Positions 29,813 to 37,490 of a DNA stretch of 37,490 nucleotides are shown here, in pieces. Both the position numbers and the translations under genes were made by a program. The stretch lies in NCBI GenBank assembly GCA_964453155.1, contig CAYVQU010000035.1:1-37490 (forward strand). Direction: 5' to 3'. The DNA is from CAYVQU01 sp964453155 (lineage in GTDB: Bacteria; Chloroflexota; Anaerolineae; Anaerolineales; UBA11858). Numbering within the stretch: the first letter of the stretch is position 1; every line of letters begins with the position of its first letter. Below the pieces are notes generated by a model. It was not told the origin of the DNA. It did no database searches and saw only the letters and a list, made by a program, of their open reading frames with translations.

Positions 29813-31702
29813 ATGAGCATCGATAATCCTTATATCTCTCGCGGTCCAGTCCGCAACCCAGATATGTTCTTTGATCGCGAGCATGAGCTCCAAGAGATCG
29901 CGGCGTTTATTCGCGGCAATCAATCGGTTTCCATCGTTGGGCCGCGCAAAATTGGCAAAACTTCGCTGCTATTCCAATTGCTACGGCCCGAAACCTGGCA
30001 ATCGTTGAGCCTGGGTGATCAAATTTTGTTCGTCTATCTCGACTGTGAAGTTTTGGGTGATTTAGAGATCAACGACATCTTCGGTGAGTTCGCCAACGAA
30101 ATGGAAGCCACCCTCGAAGAACGCAGCCTGGAACCCGAACCGACCTTAGAGTGCGTCATCCAAAAACCCTCCCGCATGTTGTGGGAACGAGCCTTACGGC
30201 GGCTCAATCAACGCGGACTGCGGGTGGTCATCATTCTGGACGAATTCGAACGCTTGAGCACCAACCAAAACTTGGATGTCAATTTCTTCAATGCCTTACG
30301 TTCGGCAGCCGGACGCTATCAACTGGCCTTCCTGACAGCTTCTGCTCATCCCCTGATCCAATTAACTTATTCCGAACGATCTCAAGACATTCTCTCCAGT
30401 CCATTTTTCAACATCTTTGCTCCTCTATTTTTAGGGCTATTTTCAGAGGGGTCTGCCCGAGAATTGATCCAGGCACCCGCACAGCAGGCCGGAGCGCCAT
30501 TCTTAGACAATTTGACCAAGTTTATATATCAATTAGTGGGCGGTCATCCGTTGGCTTTACAGGTCGCCTGTTTCCACGCCTTCGATACCCCCGATGATCA
30601 ATTTGAAATCGAACGGCAAACCAAGGATGAACTCAACGCGCACTTCCAATATTACTGGAACAACCTGACGCCCCCCGAACAGGATACCCTCCATCATCTC
30701 AGCGACGCGGCCACCCGCAGCCTGACCGACACCACCTTGCGTGGAGTTTTACGCGATCTGATCCAAAAATCTTTACTGATTCGCTCAGCCGAGGGCGGCT
30801 ACCAACACCCCTCCAAAGCCTGGGAATCTTTTGTCAGCAGCCAGCAACCCACCCCCCGACCAGTATTTTCTGGTGCGACCAATATCAGCAGCGGAGGGCG
30901 GATCGGCTCATATGAAGTCTTGGATTCAATCGCGCGGGGTGGCATGTCGGAAATCTATAAGGGCCGCCACAATCGTCTGAACCGGGCCGTGGCCATTAAA
31001 GTTTTACCCGCCAGCCTGGCTGCCGAAGCCGATTTCCGAGCCCGGTTTGAACGTGAGGCCCAAGCGATTGCCAGTCTCCGGCATAACAACATCGTCCAGG
31101 TTTTCGATTTCGGCGATCTAGAAGGCACCTATTACATGATCATGGAATACATTAATGGTCATGATCTGGCGGCCTCATTGCGCAATACGGGTCCATTTTC
31201 GCTCTCTGATACCGGCAAAATTATGGCCCAGATCGCGGCCGCGATTGATTACGCCCACGGTCAAGGTTTTATCCATCGGGATATCAAACCTTCCAATGTG
31301 ATGATCGATGATGATGCTGACGAGTTGCGCGCGATCCTGACCGATTTTGGGATTGCCAAATTACGGGCCGGAGATACTGGGGCGACGAAAACCGGGATGA
31401 TGATGGGAACCTTAAATTATATGGCCCCTGAACAAATCCGTTCTTCGGGCCAGGTAGATGCGCGCGCCGATATTTATTCCCTGGGCGTGATGTTGTTCCA
31501 AATGTTAACCGGACAACTCCCATTTGTAGGGGATAATCCGGGTGCCATTATGATGGCCCACCTCCAACAGGCACCCCCCAATCCCCAGGATTTTAACCCC
31601 GAAATTCCAGACAAGGTTGCCGGGAGAATCCTCCACGCCCTGGAAAAAGAACCGGACGAACGAATGGCTTCAGCTGAAAAACTGGCCGCGGCTTTTCGCT
31701 AA
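29813..31702 (+). CDS. STAND-type ATPase fused to a Hanks-type Ser/Thr kinase
   Basis: 629 residues. The N-terminal P-loop ATPase begins with NPDMFFDRE, has Walker A GPRKIGKTS at 43-51 and Walker B VVIILDEFER with D143-E144, then a winged-helix-like part to about 335. Residues about 365-625 are a complete Ser/Thr kinase: ARGGMSEIY, K396 (VAIKVL), HRDIKPSN with H488-D490, DFG at 511-513, MAPEQ. All catalytic residues are canonical, unlike the other two kinases here. No TM segment. The ATG follows the TAA of the sensor gene directly, so both are translated from one mRNA. The two ATPase domains share the entry motif (NPY, FFGR/FFDRE), suggesting co-assembly (inference). Confidence 0.92.
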   Translation: MSIDNPYISRGPVRNPDMFFDREHELQEIAAFIRGNQSVSIVGPRKIGKTSLLFQLLRPETWQSLSLGDQILFVYLDCEVLGDLEINDIFGEFANEMEATLEERSLEPEPTLECVIQKPSRMLWERALRRLNQRGLRVVIILDEFERLSTNQNLDVNFFNALRSAAGRYQLAFLTASAHPLIQLTYSERSQDILSSPFFNIFAPLFLGLFSEGSARELIQAPAQQAGAPFLDNLTKFIYQLVGGHPLALQVACFHAFDTPDDQFEIERQTKDELNAHFQYYWNNLTPPEQDTLHHLSDAATRSLTDTTLRGVLRDLIQKSLLIRSAEGGYQHPSKAWESFVSSQQPTPRPVFSGATNISSGGRIGSYEVLDSIARGGMSEIYKGRHNRLNRAVAIKVLPASLAAEADFRARFEREAQAIASLRHNNIVQVFDFGDLEGTYYMIMEYINGHDLAASLRNTGPFSLSDTGKIMAQIAAAIDYAHGQGFIHRDIKPSNVMIDDDADELRAILTDFGIAKLRAGDTGATKTGMMMGTLNYMAPEQIRSSGQVDARADIYSLGVMLFQMLTGQLPFVGDNPGAIMMAHLQQAPPNPQDFNPEIPDKVAGRILHALEKEPDERMASAEKLAAAFR

Positions 31703-31704
31703 AC

Positions 31705-31732
31705 AAATTTCGGAAGGCTTCTGAAATTTTTG
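31705..31732 (+). terminator. Stem-loop after the ATPase-kinase gene
   Basis: An 11-bp stem with one G-U pair around AAATTTC (31705-31711) and GAAATTT (31723-31729), with T at 31727-31731. A moderate terminator. Confidence 0.55.
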
Positions 31733-31827
31733 GGCATTTAAAATGAAATTTACCCCGGCGTAGCGAAAAATCTTTCTCATTTTGCTTCAGAGAACAAACT
31801 GTTACGCACTTAATTCCATATTTTCAA

Positions 31828-31841
31828 CGATCTGGAGATCG
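31828..31841 (+). promoter_or_regulatory. Small hairpin holding the ribosome binding site
   Basis: CGATC-TGGA-GATCG. The GGAG used by the next gene (31834-31837) lies in the loop and stem, five bases before the ATG at 31846. Confidence 0.45.
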
Positions 31842-31845
31842 ACTG

Positions 31846-33219
31846 ATGAGAATTCCTAACAAAATTGCAACCCAATTGGTAATCCTATTGGGATTAATCA
31901 CCATCCTATTCGGATATCCGCAACCAGCAGCCGCTTTCGAAGTTGATGATGATGGCCAGATTTCTGCCAACGAAGTCATCCACGATGATTTGATGATTTC
32001 GGCACTAGAGGTCGTTATCGATGGTACAGTCAACGGCAATGTATTTGCTTCGGCTGAAGTAGTGATTGTTAATGGCACCATCAATGGCAACCTTCTGATT
32101 AATGCTGCCACGGCCGAAATCAATGGTGAAGTTAATGGTAGTGTGGCAATGGCTGGGAAGACATTGAATGTAAATAGCACAATTCAGGGAACGATTTATT
32201 TCGCGGGCGCAGAACTTATTCTTAGTCCAGACGCGCGCGTCAACCGAAATATTCTCTTCACGGGCTATCATTTGAAAATGCAGCCCGGATCACAGGTGGC
32301 GGTGGATGTCGGCGCCAGCGGTTATCAAACCATCATTGGCGGCGAAATTGGCCGCGATCTGACCGTGGATATGGGTGGGGTGGATATTAAGGGGATGATT
32401 GGCGGGGATGTGCGTGCTAAAGTTGCAGATCCCGGCACTACCCCCGATTTTTGGTGGATGGAAACCTTTATGTCCCAGTTCAGTGACGAACCACTAGCCC
32501 CCGCGATCCCTACTGGATTACGCGTCGCTGCAGCAGCCGAAATTGGCGGCGAACTGGCATATCAAAGTACGGTTGAACAGGTCGATGCCATCCAGGCGGT
32601 ACCTGCCAACGGCATTCTATTTGAACAAACGGTCACCAATGTCGATCAACAAATCGGTCCCGGAGTGTGGGTCATTGCCCGGCTGCGCGAATTACTGACT
32701 CTGGTGGCATTGGGTGGCCTGATCTTGTGGATTACACCGCGTCAATTCCAGGCAGCCAGCGCCAAACTCGAGGAAGCCCCGTTCCTTGCCACGGGCTGGG
32801 GGTTTGTCACCCTAGTGTTGGGTTATGCCCTGGCAATGGTCCTCTTCCTGACGATAATTTTCCTGGGCGTATTACTAGCCATCGCGACATTGGGCGGGTT
32901 GGCTCAAACCGTATTTGGGGTCGGTTTTAGCGGGTTATCCTTAGCGGTGGCCCTCTTCACCTTATTGGTCGTCCACATCAGTAAACTTATTGCGGCCTGG
33001 GCAGGAACAAAATGGCTGCTCAACCGGTTCATCCCTGGCCGGATCGAAAACAACTTAGTGATTATGTTGATCGGGGTGACCGCATATGTACTCTTACGCA
33101 CGATTCCAATCGTCAGTATCGTGGTAAACATCTTGGCAACCCTGATGGGTTTGGGTGCTATCTGGATTTTAGGCTGGGAAAAGAAGAAAATGAAGATGGA
33201 AATGAAAGCTGCGGTTTAA
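31846..33219 (+). CDS. Secreted beta-helix (bactofilin-like) protein with C-terminal membrane domain
   Basis: 457 residues. A signal peptide (residues 1-30, ending QPAAA) is followed by a right-handed beta-helix-like region (about 35-200) with short repeats such as IDGTVNGNVFASAEVVIVNG, NGTINGNLLI and NGEVNGSVAM, the pattern annotated as polymer-forming cytoskeletal or bactofilin-like. The C-terminal 170 residues contain about five TM segments and end in a basic-acidic tail (GWEKKKMKMEMK). It would sit in the membrane with the beta-helix outside. True bactofilins are small and cytoplasmic, so this is a related export form. It may share a function with the upstream sensor/kinase pair, but a terminator lies between them. 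Confidence 0.85.
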   Translation: MRIPNKIATQLVILLGLITILFGYPQPAAAFEVDDDGQISANEVIHDDLMISALEVVIDGTVNGNVFASAEVVIVNGTINGNLLINAATAEINGEVNGSVAMAGKTLNVNSTIQGTIYFAGAELILSPDARVNRNILFTGYHLKMQPGSQVAVDVGASGYQTIIGGEIGRDLTVDMGGVDIKGMIGGDVRAKVADPGTTPDFWWMETFMSQFSDEPLAPAIPTGLRVAAAAEIGGELAYQSTVEQVDAIQAVPANGILFEQTVTNVDQQIGPGVWVIARLRELLTLVALGGLILWITPRQFQAASAKLEEAPFLATGWGFVTLVLGYALAMVLFLTIIFLGVLLAIATLGGLAQTVFGVGFSGLSLAVALFTLLVVHISKLIAAWAGTKWLLNRFIPGRIENNLVIMLIGVTAYVLLRTIPIVSIVVNILATLMGLGAIWILGWEKKKMKMEMKAAV

Positions 33220-33236
33220 CCCCAAAATCCATTTCA

Positions 33237-33280
33237 AGTGAGAAAAGGTAGTGACCGATGGATCACTGCCTTTTCTCACT
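33237..33280. terminator. Convergent terminator overlapping the SDR 3' end
   Basis: AGTGAGAAAAGGTAGTGA (33237-33254) and TCACTGCCTTTTCTCACT (33263-33280): an 18-bp stem with one T-G position. The right arm is the last five sense codons of the SDR gene plus its stop. Confidence 0.7.
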
Positions 33281-34051
33281 CAAATCCATCCCCCAATCCA
33301 CAACCCCGGGGAAAAATCGACTAAACCATACCGAGGGCCACATCAGACGGGGGATGACGACCATTCGCCGCGGCCGTTTTGCGACCGATAATACTGTAGC
33401 CGCCACATCTTCCGCAGTTAAACTTAACCACTGGGGAGTCTTTATTTTTCGATTTGGATCCAAACCCGTATGCGTTACAAATTCGGTTATAACTCCCCCA
33501 GGATAAATGGCGGATACCGACAACCCTTTTGATCTTACTTCTCGCCGCAAACCATCTGTAAAGCCTCGCACCCCAAATTTCGAAGCCGCGTAAACACTAT
33601 ATCGCTGGGGGGCGATCAACCCTGCAATTGAAGCCATATTGATGATATGACCCGATTTTTGAGTAAGCAGGTGGGGTAAAACCGCGCGCGTCATTTGGAT
33701 GACCCCAAACAGATTTACCCTCAATTGCAGTTCAATATCCCTGACCGGATCCATCTTTTCGAGGGCATTCATCCGCCCGAAACCAGCATTATTGAGCAAA
33801 ATATCAATTTTCCCAAATTCAGACAGGGAGGTAGTAACCAGGTTTTCAATCTGATCAAGTTGGGAAACATCAGCCGGTACCGGCAAAGCTGTTCCACCTT
33901 GCTCTTCAATTTCTGAAGCAAGAGCCGTCAACTTCGCGACCCGCCGGGCCGCCAATATAACCTGATACCCTTCCCGCCCAAATAATCGGGCCGTAGCAGC
34001 TCCGATGCCGGAGGAGGCACCAGTAATGAGGATTACGGGCGATGTCTTCAT
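33263..34051 (-). CDS. Short-chain dehydrogenase/reductase
   Basis: 262 residues with AAGGAGAG before the ATG. It is a classical SDR: cofactor motif TGASSGIG near residues 10-17, NNAG, the catalytic serine in NMASIAG, and YAASK (Y-x-x-x-K). The AARR after strand 2 suggests NADP preference. The substrate is unknown. It lies downstream of nrdJ on the same strand but is separated by a terminator, so it is probably expressed alone. Confidence 0.93.
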   Translation of the reverse strand: MKTSPVILITGASSGIGAATARLFGREGYQVILAARRVAKLTALASEIEEQGGTALPVPADVSQLDQIENLVTTSLSEFGKIDILLNNAGFGRMNALEKMDPVRDIELQLRVNLFGVIQMTRAVLPHLLTQKSGHIINMASIAGLIAPQRYSVYAASKFGVRGFTDGLRREVRSKGLSVSAIYPGGVITEFVTHTGLDPNRKIKTPQWLSLTAEDVAATVLSVAKRPRRMVVIPRLMWPSVWFSRFFPGVVDWGMDLSEKRQ

Positions 34052-34092
34052 TTCTCTCCTTTGGAGGTGGCTGAATCACCTTTATCTTGAAT

Positions 34093-34120
34093 TAAAACGG
34101 CCCAATCGAGTGATTGGGCC
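34093..34120 (-). terminator. nrdJ terminator
   Basis: Perfect 9-bp stem GGCCCAATC (34099-34107) / GATTGGGCC (34112-34120) with loop GAGT, followed on the minus strand by GTTTTAATT. Confidence 0.75.
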
Positions 34121-34139
34121 ATTCTGAAAAATTAAATTT

Positions 34140-36704
34140 TTAGCACTCACTGAAAGCGCAGGCGTAACATTTCCGGCAGCCTTCCTCATTGACTACCGCG
34201 GCTTCACCACACTCAGGACATAAATCACCAATTTGCTGAACGGTACTGGGTGGATTAAAATCTATTTCAGGGTGGTGACCATTGTCTCCAGCGGCGGGAG
34301 ATCGTCCTTCGATCGTATCTTCCAGATATTCCCGTAATGCTCGGGCAACGCCGTCGGGGAGTGAACGAACTCGATTAGGACCAAATCCGAGGGGACGCCC
34401 ACCACCGATACCGGCAAGTTGGCGCATGATCTCGGTCAGACGTTCGCGCGGGGATACCGGGGAAGCCAAACGCAGAATGTAAGAGAGCAAACGTCCAATG
34501 GCTTCCGAAACAGCAGCAGTATCGGAACCAGCTTTGGAGGTACTGATGAAGACTTCAAAGGGTTGATTACCGCCATTTTCGTTGACAGTTACGAAGGCTT
34601 TTCCAAGCGGGGTCTTGATATTGTAAGTGCTACCCTTCAAACGGCGGGGGCGGGGTTTCTTAGTTTCATGCCAGATGGTGAGTTGCGAATCTTTTTCTTT
34701 CTGGGCCATCTCTTCCGGTTCTTTTTGAAGGGCGGTGGCTTTGGTTTCAAGGACCACTTTCTGGCGAGAACCAGTGACGTACACCGTCAGCCCCTTACAG
34801 CCCAATTCCCAGGCCAATTTATAGGCGGTAGCCACGTCATTTTCGAGGGCATTCGAGGGGAAATTGACCGTCTTTGAGAGACTGTTATCCACAAAAGCCT
34901 GTAATGCTCCTTGCATCCGAACGTGCTCTTCAGAAGTAATATCCTGGGAAACCACAAATACATTGCGGATAATTTCGGGGACTTCAGCCACATTTTGACA
35001 CGAGCCTTGCTCCATTACCCGGGTAATAATCGCAGTCCGGGTCTCTTCATCGACACCCGTTTCGTCAAGTGCTTTTTCAAATAAGGGGCTAGTATAGGTC
35101 AATTGCAAATCCTGGCCGTTATCGTTGACATGGCGTGTGTAAGCCAGGGCAAAGACCGGTTCACAACCATAACCCTCACAACCAGCAACGGTAGCAATCG
35201 TTCCGGTCGGGGCAATCGTCGTTTGGGCCGCATTTCGGATGCCGTGTTGTTTAATTCCCGTAAGTACTTTTTTCCAATCTAATTTAGGGCGATCCCAATC
35301 ACGGCGGTGAGGTTTGAGCGGCTTGGGGGGCGACCAGGTCGGTTTCGCGGGGTCATAAATGCTGCCCTTAATTGCAGGGAATGGGCCGCGTTCGGCGGCG
35401 AGTTCGATGCTGGTCTGCATGGCGTGGTAGCGGACAAATTCGATCACCTGGGCCGCGAATTCCTGTCCTTCGGCGGACCCGTACCGGATCCCTGCATGAT
35501 ACATTAGATCACTCAACCCCATGATTCCCAGGCCAATCCGCCGGGCATTGTGGGCAGCTTCCTTGAGTTGCGGTACCGCGGGCACATAGGCGTTAGCGTC
35601 GACCACATCATCAAGAAACCGAGTGGAGACTTTAATGCTGTGCTGGAGTTTTTTCCAATCGACAGCTCCGGCTTCCCCAAAATGTTGGGCCAGATTAATG
35701 GAACCCAGGCAGCAATTTTCAAATGGACCTAACCATTGCTCGCCACAGGGGTTGGTTGCTTCCAGATCATAGAGATGGGGAACCGGGTTGCCGCGGTTGG
35801 CAGCGTCGAGGAATAACATCCCCGGTTCACCGTTGTGATGGGCTTGCTCCACGATTTTGTCGAAGAGTTCGCGCGCATCGACTTGTTTGTATACCCGAAT
35901 GGGAATCCCCGCGGCTTCAGCTTGTTCGAGAGAACCCTGAAAGCCCTTATACTCGGGGGCTTCGATGTCTGGAAAACGTAAATCCCATTGCTCTTCGTTT
36001 TCGACTGCTTTCATAAAAGCATCCGTCACACCGACGGATATATTGAAATTGGTGATCGCATTTTCATCGGTTTTGCAAGTGATGAACTCTTCAATATCGG
36101 GATGGTCAACCCTTAAAACGGCCATATTGGCCCCGCGACGGGTGCCCCCTTGAGCAATCTCACCAAAAGCAATATCATAAACCCGCAAAAATCCAACCGG
36201 CCCAGTGGCCTTTCCAGCCGAGGACTTAACCAAGGTTCCTTTCGGACGCAGGCGTGAAAATGAAAACCCGTTACCCCCACCCGTCTGTTGGATCAAGGCC
36301 GCGTTTCGCAAGGTTTGGAAGATACCATCGTCCCAACTGCCCATGTCATCACTTAATGGGAGAACAAAACAGGCTGCCAGTTGCCCTAGGGGAGTGCCTG
36401 CTCCGGTAAAAGTTGGGGAATTTGGGAAGAACTGCTTGGTGGTCAACAATTCATAGAACTGATCGGTGAGTCTATCAACCTCGCCCCCCCAATTGGCTTC
36501 CACTTTGGCCACATGATAAGCCACTCGCCAGAAGGTTTCATCCACATTTTCAATTGCCGCTCCATCTGCACCCCGGCGAGTATAACGCCTTAAAAATACC
36601 TGCTCGGCATTCTCAGATAATTCAACCCGCCGCGCTTCAGCCGGCAAGGGCGGGGTTGGCAACAAATTACTTTTGGCCTCTCGGGGATGGGTATTGGCAA
36701 CCAT
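34140..36704 (-). CDS. nrdJ: Class II (B12-dependent) ribonucleotide reductase
   Basis: 854 residues from ATG 36704, with AAGGAGAG upstream. It reduces ribonucleotides to deoxyribonucleotides using adenosylcobalamin, with or without oxygen. The barrel shows PTFTGAG, the redox cysteine in AACFVLPL, the radical-loop motif NPCGEQ, LGSINLAQ and APTGTIA. The C-terminus carries a zinc-ribbon-like CPECGEAAV and terminal cysteines (CRKCYACAFSEC) that reload the active site. No N-terminal ATP-cone is evident, so allosteric control may be limited to specificity. A TTG-started extension to 36746 is rejected. It follows nrdR by 75 bases and is likely co-transcribed with it. Confidence 0.96.
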   Translation of the reverse strand: MVANTHPREAKSNLLPTPPLPAEARRVELSENAEQVFLRRYTRRGADGAAIENVDETFWRVAYHVAKVEANWGGEVDRLTDQFYELLTTKQFFPNSPTFTGAGTPLGQLAACFVLPLSDDMGSWDDGIFQTLRNAALIQQTGGGNGFSFSRLRPKGTLVKSSAGKATGPVGFLRVYDIAFGEIAQGGTRRGANMAVLRVDHPDIEEFITCKTDENAITNFNISVGVTDAFMKAVENEEQWDLRFPDIEAPEYKGFQGSLEQAEAAGIPIRVYKQVDARELFDKIVEQAHHNGEPGMLFLDAANRGNPVPHLYDLEATNPCGEQWLGPFENCCLGSINLAQHFGEAGAVDWKKLQHSIKVSTRFLDDVVDANAYVPAVPQLKEAAHNARRIGLGIMGLSDLMYHAGIRYGSAEGQEFAAQVIEFVRYHAMQTSIELAAERGPFPAIKGSIYDPAKPTWSPPKPLKPHRRDWDRPKLDWKKVLTGIKQHGIRNAAQTTIAPTGTIATVAGCEGYGCEPVFALAYTRHVNDNGQDLQLTYTSPLFEKALDETGVDEETRTAIITRVMEQGSCQNVAEVPEIIRNVFVVSQDITSEEHVRMQGALQAFVDNSLSKTVNFPSNALENDVATAYKLAWELGCKGLTVYVTGSRQKVVLETKATALQKEPEEMAQKEKDSQLTIWHETKKPRPRRLKGSTYNIKTPLGKAFVTVNENGGNQPFEVFISTSKAGSDTAAVSEAIGRLLSYILRLASPVSPRERLTEIMRQLAGIGGGRPLGFGPNRVRSLPDGVARALREYLEDTIEGRSPAAGDNGHHPEIDFNPPSTVQQIGDLCPECGEAAVVNEEGCRKCYACAFSEC

Positions 36705-36779
36705 TAATCTCTCCTTGATATACCAGTTGTAGAGACAGCAACACAAACCCCTTGGCTGAGCTGCTATCTTAAGAGGAAC

Positions 36780-37229
36780 TCAGTTATCTAACAAACGATC
36801 GATCTCGCTGCGAATGGCGGTCAGGTCATCCAATCGTAGATACACAATCGCATACCGGATGTAAGCAATTAGATCTAAGTTTTTGAGACCTGCGATGACT
36901 TTATCCCCCACGACTCGAGAAGAGACTTCGGAACGACCCAAACTTTGGAGATGAGATTCAACTTCCCCCACCAGGCGGTCGATGTCGGCGGCTGAAACCG
37001 GTCGCTTGGCACAGGAAATACGGATACCATCCCGTAGCTTTTCGCGGTCAAATTCTTCGCGAGTATTATCTTGCTTGATTAATAAGGGTGTGGCTAGAAT
37101 TGGGCGTTCGTAAGTGCTAAAGCGTTGTTCACAACCTAAACATTCTCGCCGCCGCCGGACACCACCGCGGGCATCATGTGTGGTATCGACCACGCGAGAA
37201 CGTTCATTATTACAATATGGACAACGCAT
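36780..37229 (-). CDS. nrdR: Transcriptional repressor NrdR
   Basis: 149 residues with AAGGAAG before the ATG. The N-terminal zinc ribbon (MRCPYCNNERSRVVDT and CLGCEQRFSTYE) binds DNA. The ATP-cone (LLIKQDNTREEFDREKLRDG onward) senses dATP/ATP. NrdR represses ribonucleotide reductase genes when dATP is high. Two NrdR-box-like sites lie upstream, so it probably represses its own nrdR-nrdJ operon. Confidence 0.97.
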   Translation of the reverse strand: MRCPYCNNERSRVVDTTHDARGGVRRRRECLGCEQRFSTYERPILATPLLIKQDNTREEFDREKLRDGIRISCAKRPVSAADIDRLVGEVESHLQSLGRSEVSSRVVGDKVIAGLKNLDLIAYIRYAIVYLRLDDLTAIRSEIDRLLDN

Positions 37230-37490
37230 AGAACTTCCTTTCAGTCAAATTGAAAGATGGAAAATTGATAAATTGGCCAGAAATGTCGTAAGCGGTATAT
37301 ATGGCCCTTTGTGTCACTTTGTCGCCAGAACCCCCATATATGGGGGTGTCTTATATTTCACACCCAATCTGTGGCGGTTACTAAAAAAATTTTAGCACGT
37401 TTGTACGATCAATGCAAGTAACCTCGGGTACTAATTCAGGGTGTACGCACGTTATGTCTAGACAAGGGTAGAAAAAAGTAGGGTATCCTC
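37230..37490 (-). promoter_or_regulatory. nrdR promoter region with NrdR-box-like palindromes
   Basis: A perfect 18-bp palindrome ACCCCCATATATGGGGGT at 37330-37347 and a second, imperfect GGTATATATGG at 37294-37304, about 39 bases apart. A possible promoter reads GCGACA (37325-37320), 18-bp spacer, TATATA (37301-37296), with the second box over the -10. Nothing else is seen from 37350 to the window end. Confidence 0.6.

Noticed and set aside
30151..30597. 148-codon frame inside the ATPase-kinase gene
   Set aside because: Shadow frame within a gene with clear motifs; composition is Ser/Arg-rich and unlike a real protein.

Overview
The window looks like a chromosomal segment of a Chloroflexota bacterium, most likely Anaerolineae-like. 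That placement is an inference. It rests on the number of Hanks-type Ser/Thr kinases, a membrane sensor region of a type I associate with Chloroflexi histidine kinases, a RecG with a long N-terminal extension, a B12-dependent class II ribonucleotide reductase with NrdR, and moderate GC. I see no rRNA, tRNA, CRISPR array or complete insertion sequence. About 33 genes are supported.

Layout. 40-6856 is all on the minus strand: a CrtU-like FAD oxidoreductase overlapping a radical SAM gene, a BtrH-type protein, a PadR regulator overlapping a GyrI-like protein, and guaB. From a divergent promoter pair at 6893-6970 a plus-strand operon (7124-13040) runs to a strong terminator. It encodes a Ser/Thr kinase with a beta-propeller, a PP2C phosphatase, a J-domain/vWA protein broken by a frame change at a C8 run, a zinc-ribbon FHA protein, a small unknown protein and an OmpR-type regulator. 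This is a complete write/erase/read phosphosignalling set. 13186-14108 holds an FmdB-type zinc ribbon and a LuxR-type regulator with its own promoter and terminator. 14211-16005 (minus) holds a DUF971 protein, an SH3-like membrane protein and a diacylglycerol-kinase-like enzyme. 16146-17983 holds a second kinase and rpe.

18054-24642 is housekeeping: rpmB (minus), then Asp23, a FakA-like DAK2 protein, DegV, recG and coaD. It is followed by a coiled-coil protein (24999-25502).

25880-31702 holds the most striking pair: a 1310-residue membrane sensor (about ten TM segments, GAF, Ig-like domain, STAND-type ATPase) directly abutting a STAND-type ATPase fused to a Ser/Thr kinase. A secreted beta-helix membrane protein follows. 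The window ends on the minus strand with an SDR, nrdJ and nrdR, with NrdR-box-like palindromes upstream of nrdR.

Regulatory DNA is unusually legible. There is a 20-bp PadR operator inside the padR promoter, several sigma70-type promoters with 17-bp spacers, and three genes that look leaderless. There are many perfect hairpins, two families of which recur at separate loci.
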